Origin: Streptomyces olivochromogenes
Lineage (GTDB): Bacteria > Actinomycetota > Actinomycetes > Streptomycetales > Streptomycetaceae
Reading direction: 5' to 3'
DNA: 64,000 nucleotides
Assembly (NCBI RefSeq): GCF_001514115.1
Contig: NZ_KQ948468.1
Span: forward strand, 62,001-126,000
This document shows positions 32,760 through 42,835 of the stretch, piece by piece (the first letter of the stretch is position 1; every line of letters starts with the position of its first letter). A program made the translations under genes and the position numbers. The notes below the pieces were generated by a model that did not search any database, had not been told where the DNA came from, and was given only the letters and a program-made list of their open reading frames with translations.

Positions 32760-33320
32760 CTACGCCTCCTTCCTATTCTTTAACTGAAAGGCTTCCAGGT
32801 TCTTCCTGAGAACACTCCGGCCTTCATTGACTGCCCTGCGCTTGTCTTCAATCAGCTTGGGCTCATTGCGATACTTGCTACGAATCTTGTCTAGTGGGTC
32901 TGGCTTACCTGCTGGACTGACAACCTTGACTCGGTTGGCCTTTGCATGCTGGATCCGCACTAAGTGAGCTTCCCGAGCATCCTTCTTTGTCTCAGCATTA
33001 AAGAGAGTGGTTGCCTCATAGTCGCCCACACGCGTACCGGCAGAGGGAATAACGGCACGGGAAATGCGCCCCTCCATCAACGCCGGATCATCTCGGTTAA
33101 GAGGTGCCTTGTGTGGCTCATGAAGAATGACGTCTAGCAGAGTCTCTACGTCGCTAGGGTCAATTGAATACTCGGCCGCACGCCACTCTAAGGAGTCCTG
33201 CGGGAATACATAATCATGATAGGTGCCGTCTGGCTTAAGCGAGACGATATGCCAGAGCGGATTACCGTCACGGGAAAACGTCTCGCTTACTGCCTGCACC
33301 TCATACTGCTCTGCTGCCAT
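32760..33320 (-). CDS. Phage tail-region protein, function unknown
   Basis: 186 residues from the ATG at 33318-33320 (AAGGGAGATTG upstream). An N-terminal compact domain (EQYEVQAVSETFSRDGNPLWHIVSLKPDGTYHDYVFPQDSLEWRAAEY) is followed by a long charged helical C-terminus rich in Lys and Arg. Lies two bases upstream of the fibre gene start. Could be a fibre attachment or assembly protein. Confidence 0.72.
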   Translation of the reverse strand: MAAEQYEVQAVSETFSRDGNPLWHIVSLKPDGTYHDYVFPQDSLEWRAAEYSIDPSDVETLLDVILHEPHKAPLNRDDPALMEGRISRAVIPSAGTRVGDYEATTLFNAETKKDAREAHLVRIQHAKANRVKVVSPAGKPDPLDKIRSKYRNEPKLIEDKRRAVNEGRSVLRKNLEAFQLKNRKEA

Positions 33321-33332
33321 TTTCAATCTCCC

Positions 33333-36197
33333 TTAGATCCTGAAGCACCAGTAGTAGAACGCCCATGAGCCGCTAGCGGCTGGGCTAATGGTTAAAGTGA
33401 ATCCAGATGCATCCGACGCAGTAATAGCGTTGGAGTGGACAATGTCATCTCGGATAGCAACGATTGGAAGCAACTGAGAAGCCATCGTTGGACCAAAGCC
33501 GACAGAGAACGAAGAACCACCGCTAGTACCGTCCGTGGACCCGGTGAACAGAGCCTCATTGGATAGCGGAGTCTGGAAGTCAGCAAACGTGCCCAGCATC
33601 CTGATCCTGTCGGTAGACAGCCATAGAGTGTTCTCATTGGCCGTGCCACGGTTGGTACCAACAAACGTGTCAGTGGTATTAACCGTGATAACCCCACCGA
33701 CGCTCTGAACGCCGTTAGCCCCATAACCGATACTTGCGCCGGTTGTAGAGAGGTTTACGAAACCGCCATTGGTGGCCTGGTCTTCACTCTTAACAACCTC
33801 AAATCGCGCACCATCCCTAGTGACGCGGATACGGCTGTGACGCTCGATAGTGTCGCTGCCGTCCCTGGGAATCCATGTAGACGAGAACATTCCCATTGCT
33901 ACTTCATGGTCGTCGTCATTACTGTTGGTCGCTCCGTTGATTCCTCCGTACTCGGTTCCAGCAGTCGAGTAGAAACGAATCTCAGGGAGGTTAGTAGTCG
34001 ACGGATTCACTAAGAGACGCTTAGACGCACCTTCAGGACCAGAGGCAAGTGTGCCGATGATGGACACGTTTCCGTCTGTGCCGACACTGACTGTCTGCTG
34101 TCCGGCCGAGTTGAAAGCCTGCAAGCCGTTCTGATTCAGCTCCACTCGTGCGCCGGAGCTAGCAGTCTGGATAGACGCTCCGAGGATCACGTTGGCGCTC
34201 AGGGTTCCAGCCGTAATCTTGCTTGCAGTCAACTCAGAGATGTACTGGGAATCCAGCAGCAGAGCCGTAGCTGAAGCAGCATCAGAAGGAAGCGACTTGT
34301 TACCAGCTCGGTCTACGGCGATAACTCTCACGTAACGGGCAGAGGTCTCTTCAACCGGCACAGTGGCAACGGCCGGAATGTGCCCGGTCATCATTCCCTG
34401 ATCCGCCTTCACGGTTCCCCTCAGCGTGTCAGCAGAAGGGGTGAAGTACGGCTCATATTCCACGTGCACTTCTAGGTGGGCTAAGTCGGATTCCAGGTTG
34501 AAGGTTCCGCCCGTCGCCTTTCCTAGCTGATGCACCACCTGAACGGCGATGAGGCTTCCTGCCACAGTGGGGGCGGCTGGAGTGCTAGGCGGAATGTTGT
34601 CCTGAGTGGTGACAATCGTGGTCTCACGCCATGCGCCGAGGTTTCCGGCAGTGTCTACCGCACGGATACGGACGTCATAACCAACACCCGTAGCCAAGTC
34701 GTTGATTGGGTAAGTGGTCTCACTCCAGGCGACGTAATAGGTCTGCCACGCACTCTCGTTAGGAGTGAACGGCTGAGACCAGGAATTAGCATCCGCCCAA
34801 GAGGTGGAACTAACGGAAGACCAAGACTGAGGGTAGATAGCGTCTGTATCAACACGCACCTGAATCTCGTAGTGGTCACCATCGAGAACAGTAGAGCCGT
34901 CCACGTTGTTAGGTGCACTCCAGGTGAGTAATACCTTAGAGCGCGTGAACCCTAAGTCATCCTGGTAGTTGGTGGTCTGGAAAGGTTCAACCCATGTAGG
35001 CAGATCAGGCACAGAAGTGTCTACAGAGGGACGAGAGCCGATCGGCTGAGTGTTGCTGGAAGTCAACTGCCTGGAGAAGTCTCCAACAGTGATACGGGAA
35101 TCTCCATCAGACTCAAACTCAACATAGTCAGTGAGGTCATACCAGGTGCCGTCATTGGCTCGGTAAGCAACTGTGTAGTTCTCAGTGATAGGCCAGTCAG
35201 TCTCAGTAACCTTCAGGACGATTGGGTTAAGCCTCTGTCCACGGAAGATAACTTCAAAGTCGGTGTCGTATAACTCAGCGTCTGGATCATAGACATAGAC
35301 GCGGTCACCCACACTGAAGGAACCCTTAACGTCGTAGTCCTTTGTGCTAAGGGTGAGTTCTGCCCGAGTTCCCTCGTAAGAGTCCAGGGCTAGCTGTGCA
35401 CGAACCGTCGCGTTCTCAGCCGTTGTATCGGATTCAGAGACGACACGAGTAATGATCAGCGCGTTACCGTGCAGATCCTTGTATGGGTTCTGTAGCGGGT
35501 CCTTAGTGGCTTCACCGAGGTAGATAGACGCCCCTTCACCCTCAGCCAGGAGAACAACGCGAGTGGTGTAATCCTCGGTGTCTAACTTGGACTCAAAGGA
35601 TCCGGGCAGTGCCCTGATGTTGAGGTCTTCTCCGGCACCCTTGCGAATGATGATGCACTGGGGATCAGTTACGAAGATGTCTTCCTCTGGACCAGCGTCA
35701 AGAGTGGCATTGTTGTTCACCCTCCAAGACACAGGCGCATTCGTGTGAGAGAAGTACTCACACACGTACTGGATAGCGTCCCTTGGGGTCTGCCACTGGT
35801 GGACACCTGTGTAGGTGTAGCCACCTGGAACCGAGTAGAGAGTTCCAGCCGTTACAGAAGCTGGCAGAAGACCAGTGATGGTGTTCGGGAAAGTCTCAGC
35901 GGTGAAGGTGGCAGGTACCTCAATGACTGCACCTCGGGTGCCTTCATCTCCGAGGTGCCAAGCCATGCCGACACCACCAAGACTTACGTTCTGTCCACCA
36001 ACGGTCTTTTCCCTGAGCACACCCACATAGCGAGCCTCATCGAGCAATGCGTCTTCATACTGCCGTGGGTCAATACGACCAGGAACAATCGCAACGTGGC
36101 CGAACATGCCAATGGCCGTGATGATGTCCTTAGGCGTATCCGCCTTCAGGTCTAAGTCAAAGCTACCGATTGCATTCAGCACTTCCTTGACGCTCAT
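33333..36197 (-). CDS. Tail tip / receptor-binding minor tail protein with fibronectin-like domains
   Basis: 954 residues. The N-terminal 400 residues look like a tail hub protein (IVPGRIDPRQYEDALLDEARYVGVLREK, WRVNNNATLDAGPEEDIFV, GDRVYVYDPDAELYDTDFEVIFRGQRLNPIVLKV). Residues about 415-640 contain fibronectin-III-like modules (LLTWSAPNNVDGSTVLDGDHYEIQVRV; DVRIRAVDTAGNLGAWRE; RVIAVDRAGNKSLPSDA). The 3' part (SELTASKITAGTLSANVILG onward) is typical of siphovirus central tail fibres. Function is host contact at the tail tip. Confidence 0.85.
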   Translation of the reverse strand: MSVKEVLNAIGSFDLDLKADTPKDIITAIGMFGHVAIVPGRIDPRQYEDALLDEARYVGVLREKTVGGQNVSLGGVGMAWHLGDEGTRGAVIEVPATFTAETFPNTITGLLPASVTAGTLYSVPGGYTYTGVHQWQTPRDAIQYVCEYFSHTNAPVSWRVNNNATLDAGPEEDIFVTDPQCIIIRKGAGEDLNIRALPGSFESKLDTEDYTTRVVLLAEGEGASIYLGEATKDPLQNPYKDLHGNALIITRVVSESDTTAENATVRAQLALDSYEGTRAELTLSTKDYDVKGSFSVGDRVYVYDPDAELYDTDFEVIFRGQRLNPIVLKVTETDWPITENYTVAYRANDGTWYDLTDYVEFESDGDSRITVGDFSRQLTSSNTQPIGSRPSVDTSVPDLPTWVEPFQTTNYQDDLGFTRSKVLLTWSAPNNVDGSTVLDGDHYEIQVRVDTDAIYPQSWSSVSSTSWADANSWSQPFTPNESAWQTYYVAWSETTYPINDLATGVGYDVRIRAVDTAGNLGAWRETTIVTTQDNIPPSTPAAPTVAGSLIAVQVVHQLGKATGGTFNLESDLAHLEVHVEYEPYFTPSADTLRGTVKADQGMMTGHIPAVATVPVEETSARYVRVIAVDRAGNKSLPSDAASATALLLDSQYISELTASKITAGTLSANVILGASIQTASSGARVELNQNGLQAFNSAGQQTVSVGTDGNVSIIGTLASGPEGASKRLLVNPSTTNLPEIRFYSTAGTEYGGINGATNSNDDDHEVAMGMFSSTWIPRDGSDTIERHSRIRVTRDGARFEVVKSEDQATNGGFVNLSTTGASIGYGANGVQSVGGVITVNTTDTFVGTNRGTANENTLWLSTDRIRMLGTFADFQTPLSNEALFTGSTDGTSGGSSFSVGFGPTMASQLLPIVAIRDDIVHSNAITASDASGFTLTISPAASGSWAFYYWCFRI

Positions 36198-36237
36198 GAG
36201 TCTCTACCTCCCTTTAAGTGAGTGTGCTTAGACAATT

Positions 36238-37458
36238 TTACCTTTTAACTGCGTGTGTGCTTTCCGCCAAAGCACCGATGTACTGGTTACGCAAATCAGT
36301 TGCTGTGTCGCCGGACACGGCAGATCCACCAGCAATAACCGCACCTACAAAGAAGTCTAAGAACGTGGCAGACGACTTGGTCATAGAGCCAGTAGTGGAA
36401 CCTGTGAACGTGCGGGCAGAGCCACACACAAAGCGGTTTCCATTCGCATCGTTAGATGTGGCTGTCATGTAGCCGGAAGCCGATGTGTTCACGTTGGTTT
36501 CGGACGTCACCAGGGCACATCCAAGGGTGGCGCTAGAACCGCTCTGGAGGTACCCCTCAAGCACTCGGGAGCCTCGCCTGAGAGTCAGGTCCAGGACGAC
36601 CCTTCCAGGGCTCCTAGAAGCCACCAGACGGATGATGCACTGTTCCTGGTCATTGCGGATCAGAGAGGCAGAGTCCCAAGCCGCTACAGGGGAGCCAGCC
36701 ACAGTCAGGCGCCATAGCTTGGAGTGCCAGGCACCCCCGGAGTACGCCTGCACGTCCAGTACTCCGGCCGAGCTGGTAGGCGTCACGTTCACCAGGGCAT
36801 TGCCCAGTGACCAGGTGGCCACCCCCACCGGCCGGTCGACACCCTCCAGCTCGGAGCCAGAGCCGACTAGCCCGTAGTCGATTACACGGACACGTCCGCC
36901 GTTGTAACTGGCTACCGGGCAACCCCACTTAGGTGAGAAATCGGGGATATTCCTGTAGACCGTCATTGCTCCATCAGCACCTGTTCGCGTCATCACAGAC
37001 GGATTGCTCGAACCAGTGAAGTAGGCGTAATGCCCAATGGAGGGAGCATGCCACTTCTCGCCGGTAAGACTGAAGTCATTCTTCCGAACCGCACCAGTTA
37101 GACGAGACTGGAGATCTACCTCCGACTCGGAACCCTCACGGTTAAGAGAAATCTTCCAGTCAGCAGTCTGTAGCTCCCCCTGATAGTCAGTCAGAGTGGA
37201 GCTAGACGAATCGACTGTGTAATAGCCATTACTGCCAGTCTTGTCAGTGAAGACGACAGGAACCAGCTTCCCGGCTTCCATAGCCTTGATCTGCTCATGA
37301 TGGTTAACGCATTCATCGGTTGTGCTTGGTGGGGAAGACTCCTGACCTTCCAGGCTTAACTTTCGGTCTGCCCCACCATTCTCGTCCGCTGTAAGCCTTT
37401 CGACTACAGTGAACCGATCAACTGCGATAACTCCCCAGTCGGGACCGTACGTTGACAT
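36238..37458 (-). CDS. Minor tail protein, probable distal tail protein
   Basis: 406 residues, beta-rich throughout. It follows the tape measure gene with overlap of one base at 37458, the usual place of the distal tail protein in siphoviruses. No family motif is recognised, so the role is assigned by order. Confidence 0.75.
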   Translation of the reverse strand: MSTYGPDWGVIAVDRFTVVERLTADENGGADRKLSLEGQESSPPSTTDECVNHHEQIKAMEAGKLVPVVFTDKTGSNGYYTVDSSSSTLTDYQGELQTADWKISLNREGSESEVDLQSRLTGAVRKNDFSLTGEKWHAPSIGHYAYFTGSSNPSVMTRTGADGAMTVYRNIPDFSPKWGCPVASYNGGRVRVIDYGLVGSGSELEGVDRPVGVATWSLGNALVNVTPTSSAGVLDVQAYSGGAWHSKLWRLTVAGSPVAAWDSASLIRNDQEQCIIRLVASRSPGRVVLDLTLRRGSRVLEGYLQSGSSATLGCALVTSETNVNTSASGYMTATSNDANGNRFVCGSARTFTGSTTGSMTKSSATFLDFFVGAVIAGGSAVSGDTATDLRNQYIGALAESTHAVKR

Positions 37459-40400
37459 TATCGACCCCTTCCTAGGTCATCCTTACGGATAGCTTCCTTA
37501 ATGTCACTAGCCATTTCCTTAGCGAACTTCTTGCGCTCACTAGGATTAGTCGTGTCAAGGGTTCCATCAATGTGCACATCAATGTTGTAAGTGTTCCCAC
37601 CAGTCAGGAGCCCCCTGGTCTCACTATTACTGGAGACGCGAGAACCACTACCGGCATTGATAAGCTCCGGCCCGCGCTCCCCCACAAGGGAAAGACCACG
37701 TGCCATGCCGCCATTGGCATATCCGCCTGCACGGTTGTAAGCGCGAGACAGAGAACCGTAGGCACCCTTTGCATAACGCATAGAGCTGTAGACGTTGGCC
37801 AGCGGGTCAATGCTGGTTCCGTACATGAAAGGACCCTTGTGGGCATACTTGCCCGCCCAGTGCTGGAAGGTAGGACGGATAACCTGCATCAGTCCAACAG
37901 ATGGATATCCAGCCTTAGCGTTGGAGTCCCAAAGGTTTACAGCCTTTGGATTACCACCAGACTCCTGGTTCATCCTTCGCAGTGTTGTGTTGGTTAAACC
38001 AAGAGGTTCACCAACCTGACTCAGAGCATTACGAACGACTCCAGCCCACTGAGCTACTCCGGCGCCTGGCTTGTAGTTGCCAATACCGCTAGCGGCATCT
38101 ACTGCCTTCTGCTTCTCGTCGCCCTTGCCCTTTACGTAATCAACAATCTTGTTCTTGAAGTAAGCAGGCACACCCTTAGCGAGAGCCTTAGAGCTACCTC
38201 CGAATGGGATGTGACCCATGATCGGATTGACAATGTTGTTGTACGCTACAGACACGAACTTGGCTGCTGCGGCTCGGGTCCACTTAACGCCCTGGTCCCA
38301 CAACCACTTTCCACCCTTGCCGATGCTGTCTAGCGGGTGCTCAAAGAAGTTGCCGATGGCTCCACCAAGACTGGCGTGAGCAACACCCTTCTTCATGAGA
38401 GCCGTCCTGCGTCCCCCACCCTGACGCAGTGCCATGACTCCGGCATGTCCGCCTAGAGCCTGCACGTCCTTAGCGGTAAGAACATGCTCACCGTTAGAGA
38501 GACGCGCCGGAATGCTGTCTGAAGTGGAAGTGCCACGACCCCTTACAGGTCCACCAGAGGCAAAGCCCTTAGGCACACCGACAGTAGGAATCTTGCTTCC
38601 GACTCCCACCTTTCCGAGAACCCAGTTAATCGTCCCAACGATTCCCTTGTTCACTACAGTGTTGATCAGGAACCGTACTGGCGACTTGAAGATGCCTTCC
38701 AGAGTGTTCCAAATGGACTTCACTCCGCTAACCGCGCTACGGAAAGTACTCTTGATCTTGTCTGAGAAGGTGGACATTCCTCCACGCACAGCGCTAGAGA
38801 TGCTGTCCCACTTAGACTTAATGGAATTCCAACCATCAGACCAAGCCGACTTCAGCCCAGAAACAAAGGACTTCCACTTATCACGGATAGAGCTAGTGAT
38901 ACTTGAAACGCTGTCCTTGAAGCTGTTGAACTTAGCAGTTACCCAGTCCTTCCAGCTCTGGAAGGTGGCCTTAGTCGCGTTGACCCAAGAGTTCCAGGTA
39001 TCAACGATCTTCTTCTTTAGCGTGCTACTCCAGCCCGGAATGGTTACGGTGAAGAAGTCGCGAATAGGGAAGAAGACATTGGACTTCAGCCAATCCCAAG
39101 CTAACTTCAGTCCAGCCTTGATGGAATCCCAGTGCTTGAGAATCATCACTACGGCGATGCCGACTGGACCAGTCAGGATTCCGACGATTAGCGGCCAATT
39201 GTTCTTGATGAAGTCATAGACGAAGCTGAAAGCCGTCTTGATGCCGCCCCAAGCCGCAGCCCAAATATCCTGGAACCAATGAGTCTTAGTGGCGATGACA
39301 ACAACGATGGCAACCAGAGCCGCGATACCAATGAGAATCCAGGTAAGCGGGCTCAACAGGAAAGCGCCGTTCAGTGCGTACTGAGCTGTTACCCAGAGAC
39401 GTACTGCCTTAGCAACAGAGGTGATAAGGAGAAGCGTCTTCAGGGTTCCGGCGAACACCAAGAGTCCCTGAATGAACCAGTCAGGCAGAGCCAGAACCAG
39501 CAGAGACGCAGCCTGAGCCAACTTGAAGAGAGCCGCACCTACGCCGTAGCCGAGAGAGGTGGACACCTTCAGAAGAGCCTGAGCAATGTCCTTCATTGCC
39601 TCACCAGCAGCCGGACCCTGTTCCCTCATAGCCTTTAGGAACTTCTGGAACTCTGGGTTGTTCTTGATGCTGTTATAGGCGTCGGCAATCTTCTTGACGG
39701 AAGCGCTGATCTTCTTCTCTAGAGTGCCATTGGCGAACGTCTTACCAATCTTGTCCGCCCACTTGTCTGCCTTGTCGGCAAGCCAAGTGGTGAACTTCTT
39801 CAAGGCTGGAGAAGCCGCTACACCAATCTGAGCAAAAGCAGTAGTCAGCTTGCCCGGAGTCTTCTCAAGAGGCTTCATAGCCCCGTTCAGCCCAGAGAAG
39901 AGCCTCTTGAGGGTGCCAGCCTTAGACAGGTTGATAAGAGAATCCGCGATGCTCTTACCCATGCCGTTGAAGATGGTGGCAGTGTCAGTCAGTCCAGTCT
40001 GTACATCAGGAAGTGTCTGGTCAGACAACTCCCTTAGCTTGGAATCCCAGCCAGAGAACAGGGCATCCTGGATAGAGAGCTTTACCTTCCTCCAGGCCGG
40101 AGCGATATCAAGAACGGTCTGAACAAAGCTCCGTGCATTAGGAGACAGCTTCTTCATGGCATCAGAGAAAGTCTGAGCCGCGTTGTCTCCGGCCTTACCG
40201 GCATCCTGGTAAGCCTCTGCCAAGTTGCGGGCAGAGTCGGCTACGTTCTCATTGGCCGAAAGGATGTCCCTTGAAGCCTGTTCGTGCGCGTCGGCAACAC
40301 CCTGCTGAGCATCGGATACCTGACGCTGAGCGTCCTGGATAGCACGGGCACTGTCCTGGTAGACCTTTGCCTGAGCCTTCACCGAGTCGGATACCGCGTC

Positions 40401-42065
40401 CTGAGCATCCTTTACGCGACGTGCCCCGTCTTCAGCAGTCTGGGCAGCGTCGGCTTCTGCGTCCTTTACCTTCTGGGCAGCGTCGGCTACATCTTCGTTT
40501 GCCTTCTTGATGTTGTCCTTAGCGTCCTTAACCTGAGCGCTTCCCTCAACACCTGCCTTGTTGGCATCCTCAGTCTGGGACTTCAGCCTGTCAGTCTCTA
40601 AGGTCTGCTCTTCTAGAGCCTGCTTTGCACGGTCGTAGTTGAGCTGTGCCCGCTCGATATCCTCAGCCGAGGTCTGCCCGCCCTGAGCCTTTGCAAGGTT
40701 CTCAGCAGCCTGAGCAGCCTTAGAAGACGCGTTGGCAAACGCTGCTTCTGCCTGAGCCTTCTCCATATCGGAAGCTCCGGCACCCTTTGCACGGACAGCG
40801 TTAAGAGCGTCCTGAGCCGCCTTCTGCTCTTCAATAGCCTTTGTGTAGGCGTCCGCAGCAGCAACAGGGTTGGTCTGCATGCGAGCGTTGTCTAGAGCGT
40901 CCTGAGCGTCCTTCAGGTCCAGGACGGCATCACGCTGGTCTAGCTGAGCGTCCTTCAGCTTGTTGTTGAGGTCTACAAGCTGCTCTGCGGCATCCTTACG
41001 AGCCTGAGTGAGATCAGCCTGAGCCTGACGTGCCTTCTCCTGTGCGTCCCTCAGATTGTCTTCTGCGTCCTGTACCTGCCGCACTGCCTGAGCGTTAGCC
41101 CGAGCCACATCCTCATAGGTGCGGGAAAGGTCTTCCTGAGCCTGCTTAACGCGCTCTGCTGCGTCGGCACGGTCCTGAGCGCTCTGGACTTCAGCGTCCC
41201 TCAGGTTCTGCTGAGCGTCCTTTACCTGACGCTGAGCCGCAACGATTGCCTTAGCAGAGTCTTCTTCTGTGTACTGAAGATCCCTCTGGGCACGCATAAG
41301 AGAACGCTTAGCGTCTTCAATCTGACGTGCACTAGAGATCTGAGCGCTAGCGCTCCCCTTGGAAGACTTGGAACTGAATCCAGCAGACAAGGCAGAGCCA
41401 ACACCCGAAAGACCTGTCTTAATAGCAGCGAAAGCCGCACCTAGTGCGAGTACGGCCGGAACGGCGATAGCGCTAGATGTGGCAATAGTCTTAAGCATGC
41501 TTGCAGTCGCACCGAGGATTCCAGGGGCTACAGCCATACCCAGGATGACCAGCCGGAGCAAGCGCATTGCACGGCTAGCGCTGCCACCAGCTCGGGTCAC
41601 GCTGTTCAGGTTGTTGGTTACCTGGTTGATGACTGTCTGGTTGACCCTGGTGTTGATCTGGACTGTCCGAGCCCTGGTCAAGAAAGCAAGCTGAGCAGAG
41701 GCACCAGCAGAGTTGACGTCTGCACCTAGCCGAACACTGCGGTTACGGCCGAGAGCATCAATCCGGCGACGTGCTTCGGCTGTATCAACTTCCACCTTTA
41801 CCTTGATGGTGACGTTACGGCCGAGCTTACGAATCTCGGACTTAGCCTGAGCACTGTCTAAGGAGACACGCAACTTAAGGGTCTGATTCTTGGCTAACTT
41901 AGAGATCTCAGACTTAGCCCTGGTGGCATCAAGGTTAGCCGTAATCTTGATCCGGTTAGTGCCCGATGTGGCAGTACGGACTTCACGCTTGATTTCTTCA
42001 CGTAAACCCCTCGTGTCCGCGTTTACATCAACCCACGCGGACGCAATTTTGAATCCTACTGGCAT
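37458..42065 (-). CDS. Tape measure protein with lytic transglycosylase domain
   Basis: 1535 residues. The N-terminus has repeated KSEIRKL/AKSEISKL-type short segments (about 20-130), a hydrophobic stretch (LVILGMAVAPGILGAT..., about 165-220), a very long Ala/Gln/Asp-rich coiled coil (about 240-640), further hydrophobic segments (SPLTWILIGIAALVAIVVVIA, near 930) and a C-terminal SLT-type transglycosylase domain, MNQESGGNPKAVN with catalytic Glu at about 1368 and GYPSVGLMQVIRPTF. It sets tail length and probably cuts peptidoglycan during DNA entry. Confidence 0.96.
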   Translation of the reverse strand: MPVGFKIASAWVDVNADTRGLREEIKREVRTATSGTNRIKITANLDATRAKSEISKLAKNQTLKLRVSLDSAQAKSEIRKLGRNVTIKVKVEVDTAEARRRIDALGRNRSVRLGADVNSAGASAQLAFLTRARTVQINTRVNQTVINQVTNNLNSVTRAGGSASRAMRLLRLVILGMAVAPGILGATASMLKTIATSSAIAVPAVLALGAAFAAIKTGLSGVGSALSAGFSSKSSKGSASAQISSARQIEDAKRSLMRAQRDLQYTEEDSAKAIVAAQRQVKDAQQNLRDAEVQSAQDRADAAERVKQAQEDLSRTYEDVARANAQAVRQVQDAEDNLRDAQEKARQAQADLTQARKDAAEQLVDLNNKLKDAQLDQRDAVLDLKDAQDALDNARMQTNPVAAADAYTKAIEEQKAAQDALNAVRAKGAGASDMEKAQAEAAFANASSKAAQAAENLAKAQGGQTSAEDIERAQLNYDRAKQALEEQTLETDRLKSQTEDANKAGVEGSAQVKDAKDNIKKANEDVADAAQKVKDAEADAAQTAEDGARRVKDAQDAVSDSVKAQAKVYQDSARAIQDAQRQVSDAQQGVADAHEQASRDILSANENVADSARNLAEAYQDAGKAGDNAAQTFSDAMKKLSPNARSFVQTVLDIAPAWRKVKLSIQDALFSGWDSKLRELSDQTLPDVQTGLTDTATIFNGMGKSIADSLINLSKAGTLKRLFSGLNGAMKPLEKTPGKLTTAFAQIGVAASPALKKFTTWLADKADKWADKIGKTFANGTLEKKISASVKKIADAYNSIKNNPEFQKFLKAMREQGPAAGEAMKDIAQALLKVSTSLGYGVGAALFKLAQAASLLVLALPDWFIQGLLVFAGTLKTLLLITSVAKAVRLWVTAQYALNGAFLLSPLTWILIGIAALVAIVVVIATKTHWFQDIWAAAWGGIKTAFSFVYDFIKNNWPLIVGILTGPVGIAVVMILKHWDSIKAGLKLAWDWLKSNVFFPIRDFFTVTIPGWSSTLKKKIVDTWNSWVNATKATFQSWKDWVTAKFNSFKDSVSSITSSIRDKWKSFVSGLKSAWSDGWNSIKSKWDSISSAVRGGMSTFSDKIKSTFRSAVSGVKSIWNTLEGIFKSPVRFLINTVVNKGIVGTINWVLGKVGVGSKIPTVGVPKGFASGGPVRGRGTSTSDSIPARLSNGEHVLTAKDVQALGGHAGVMALRQGGGRRTALMKKGVAHASLGGAIGNFFEHPLDSIGKGGKWLWDQGVKWTRAAAAKFVSVAYNNIVNPIMGHIPFGGSSKALAKGVPAYFKNKIVDYVKGKGDEKQKAVDAASGIGNYKPGAGVAQWAGVVRNALSQVGEPLGLTNTTLRRMNQESGGNPKAVNLWDSNAKAGYPSVGLMQVIRPTFQHWAGKYAHKGPFMYGTSIDPLANVYSSMRYAKGAYGSLSRAYNRAGGYANGGMARGLSLVGERGPELINAGSGSRVSSNSETRGLLTGGNTYNIDVHIDGTLDTTNPSERKKFAKEMASDIKEAIRKDDLGRGR

Positions 42066-42076
42066 CGGGCACCTCC

Positions 42077-42801
42077 TTATACGGCGTCGTTTGATTCTTC
42101 TTTACGCGGGACTTTCGTCACCTTGAATAGGTTGGCAGTCTTGCCAGAGCTGGCATGAATGCTGTTTAGCATCTCGGGACTGTCCTCATGGATTGGTCCC
42201 GAACTAGATGAGGTGGTACGCGGTCGCTCTGACGTAGAAGCCGAGCCGTTTCCGCTCTTCTCTTCCTCATCTCGGAGTGCCTCAACTCGGGCCTGCATTA
42301 CTCCGGTATAGGCAGTGAGACGTACTACCAGACGGTAAAACTTCGGGCCGGAGAGATCCTCAATGTCGTCCACTCGGTGAATGGCTGACATGTCTGATTC
42401 GATATCGTCCAGGTACTCAAGTACCCAGATCAGGTCTCCGGCCCGCTCAATTAGTTTTTTGCGGACTTCTCAGCTCCGCCCATAGCCAGGTTCTGTACCT
42501 GATCCATGATCTGAGTTAACTCGTCCTCAGTAAGAGCATCGAAATCACATAAGGCGTCCCAGCCAGCCTTACCTAACATGTCTTCCATAAGCTGAGCCAT
42601 GGCGTAATTCTCGTCATGGTCCTTCAGGTTGCGCATGAAGCGCAGACTTACGTTAGGACGGGGCTTGGCTGGGACTGTGTACTCATCCTCATCAATCGTG
42701 AAGAGGACTACACGCTCTTCCTGGAGAACCTCGGGGGTTACCAGGGCGATTGCCTTACGCTCTAGTGAGGACTTCTTGTTACGTGAGTTAGCAGTAGTCA
42801 T
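42077..42801 (-). CDS. Tail assembly chaperone, -1 frameshift (gpGT-like) product
   Basis: The ORF 42451-42801 (gpG-like) ends with ...EKSAKN and stop; the overlapping -1 frame stays open from the slippery site down to 42077, giving a fusion of about 241 residues whose T part begins LIERAGDLIWVLEYLDDIESD. The join is at A AAA AAC (minus strand 42460-42454), the classic heptamer, and sits just before the tape measure gene as in lambda-like phages. The ATG at 42389-42391 inside the T part is not needed as an independent start. Confidence 0.9.
42451..42801 (-). CDS. Tail assembly chaperone, unshifted (gpG-like) product
   Basis: 116 residues. TPEVLQEERVVLFTIDEDEYTVPAKPRPNVSLRFMRNLKD ... LMEDMLGKAGWDALCDF fits the gpG-type chaperone of actinobacteriophages that binds the tape measure during tail assembly. 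Major product when no frameshift occurs. Confidence 0.9.
   Translation of the reverse strand: MTTANSRNKKSSLERKAIALVTPEVLQEERVVLFTIDEDEYTVPAKPRPNVSLRFMRNLKDHDENYAMAQLMEDMLGKAGWDALCDFDALTEDELTQIMDQVQNLAMGGAEKSAKN
42454..42460 (-). promoter_or_regulatory. Programmed -1 ribosomal frameshift heptamer
   Basis: A AAA AAC in the zero frame of the chaperone ORF (GCA AAA AAC TAA), immediately before the stop codon. This is a top-efficiency slippery heptamer. Shifting restores the long downstream frame. Confidence 0.9.
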
Positions 42802-42835
42802 TTCTATATCTCCCTTTGGTTAAAGCTCGGTTTGA

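Noticed and set aside
42077..42391. Separate 104-codon gene downstream of the tail chaperone
   Set aside because: Better explained as the T part of a -1 frameshift product; the frame is open upstream to the slippery site and the internal ATG lacks a good ribosome-binding site.
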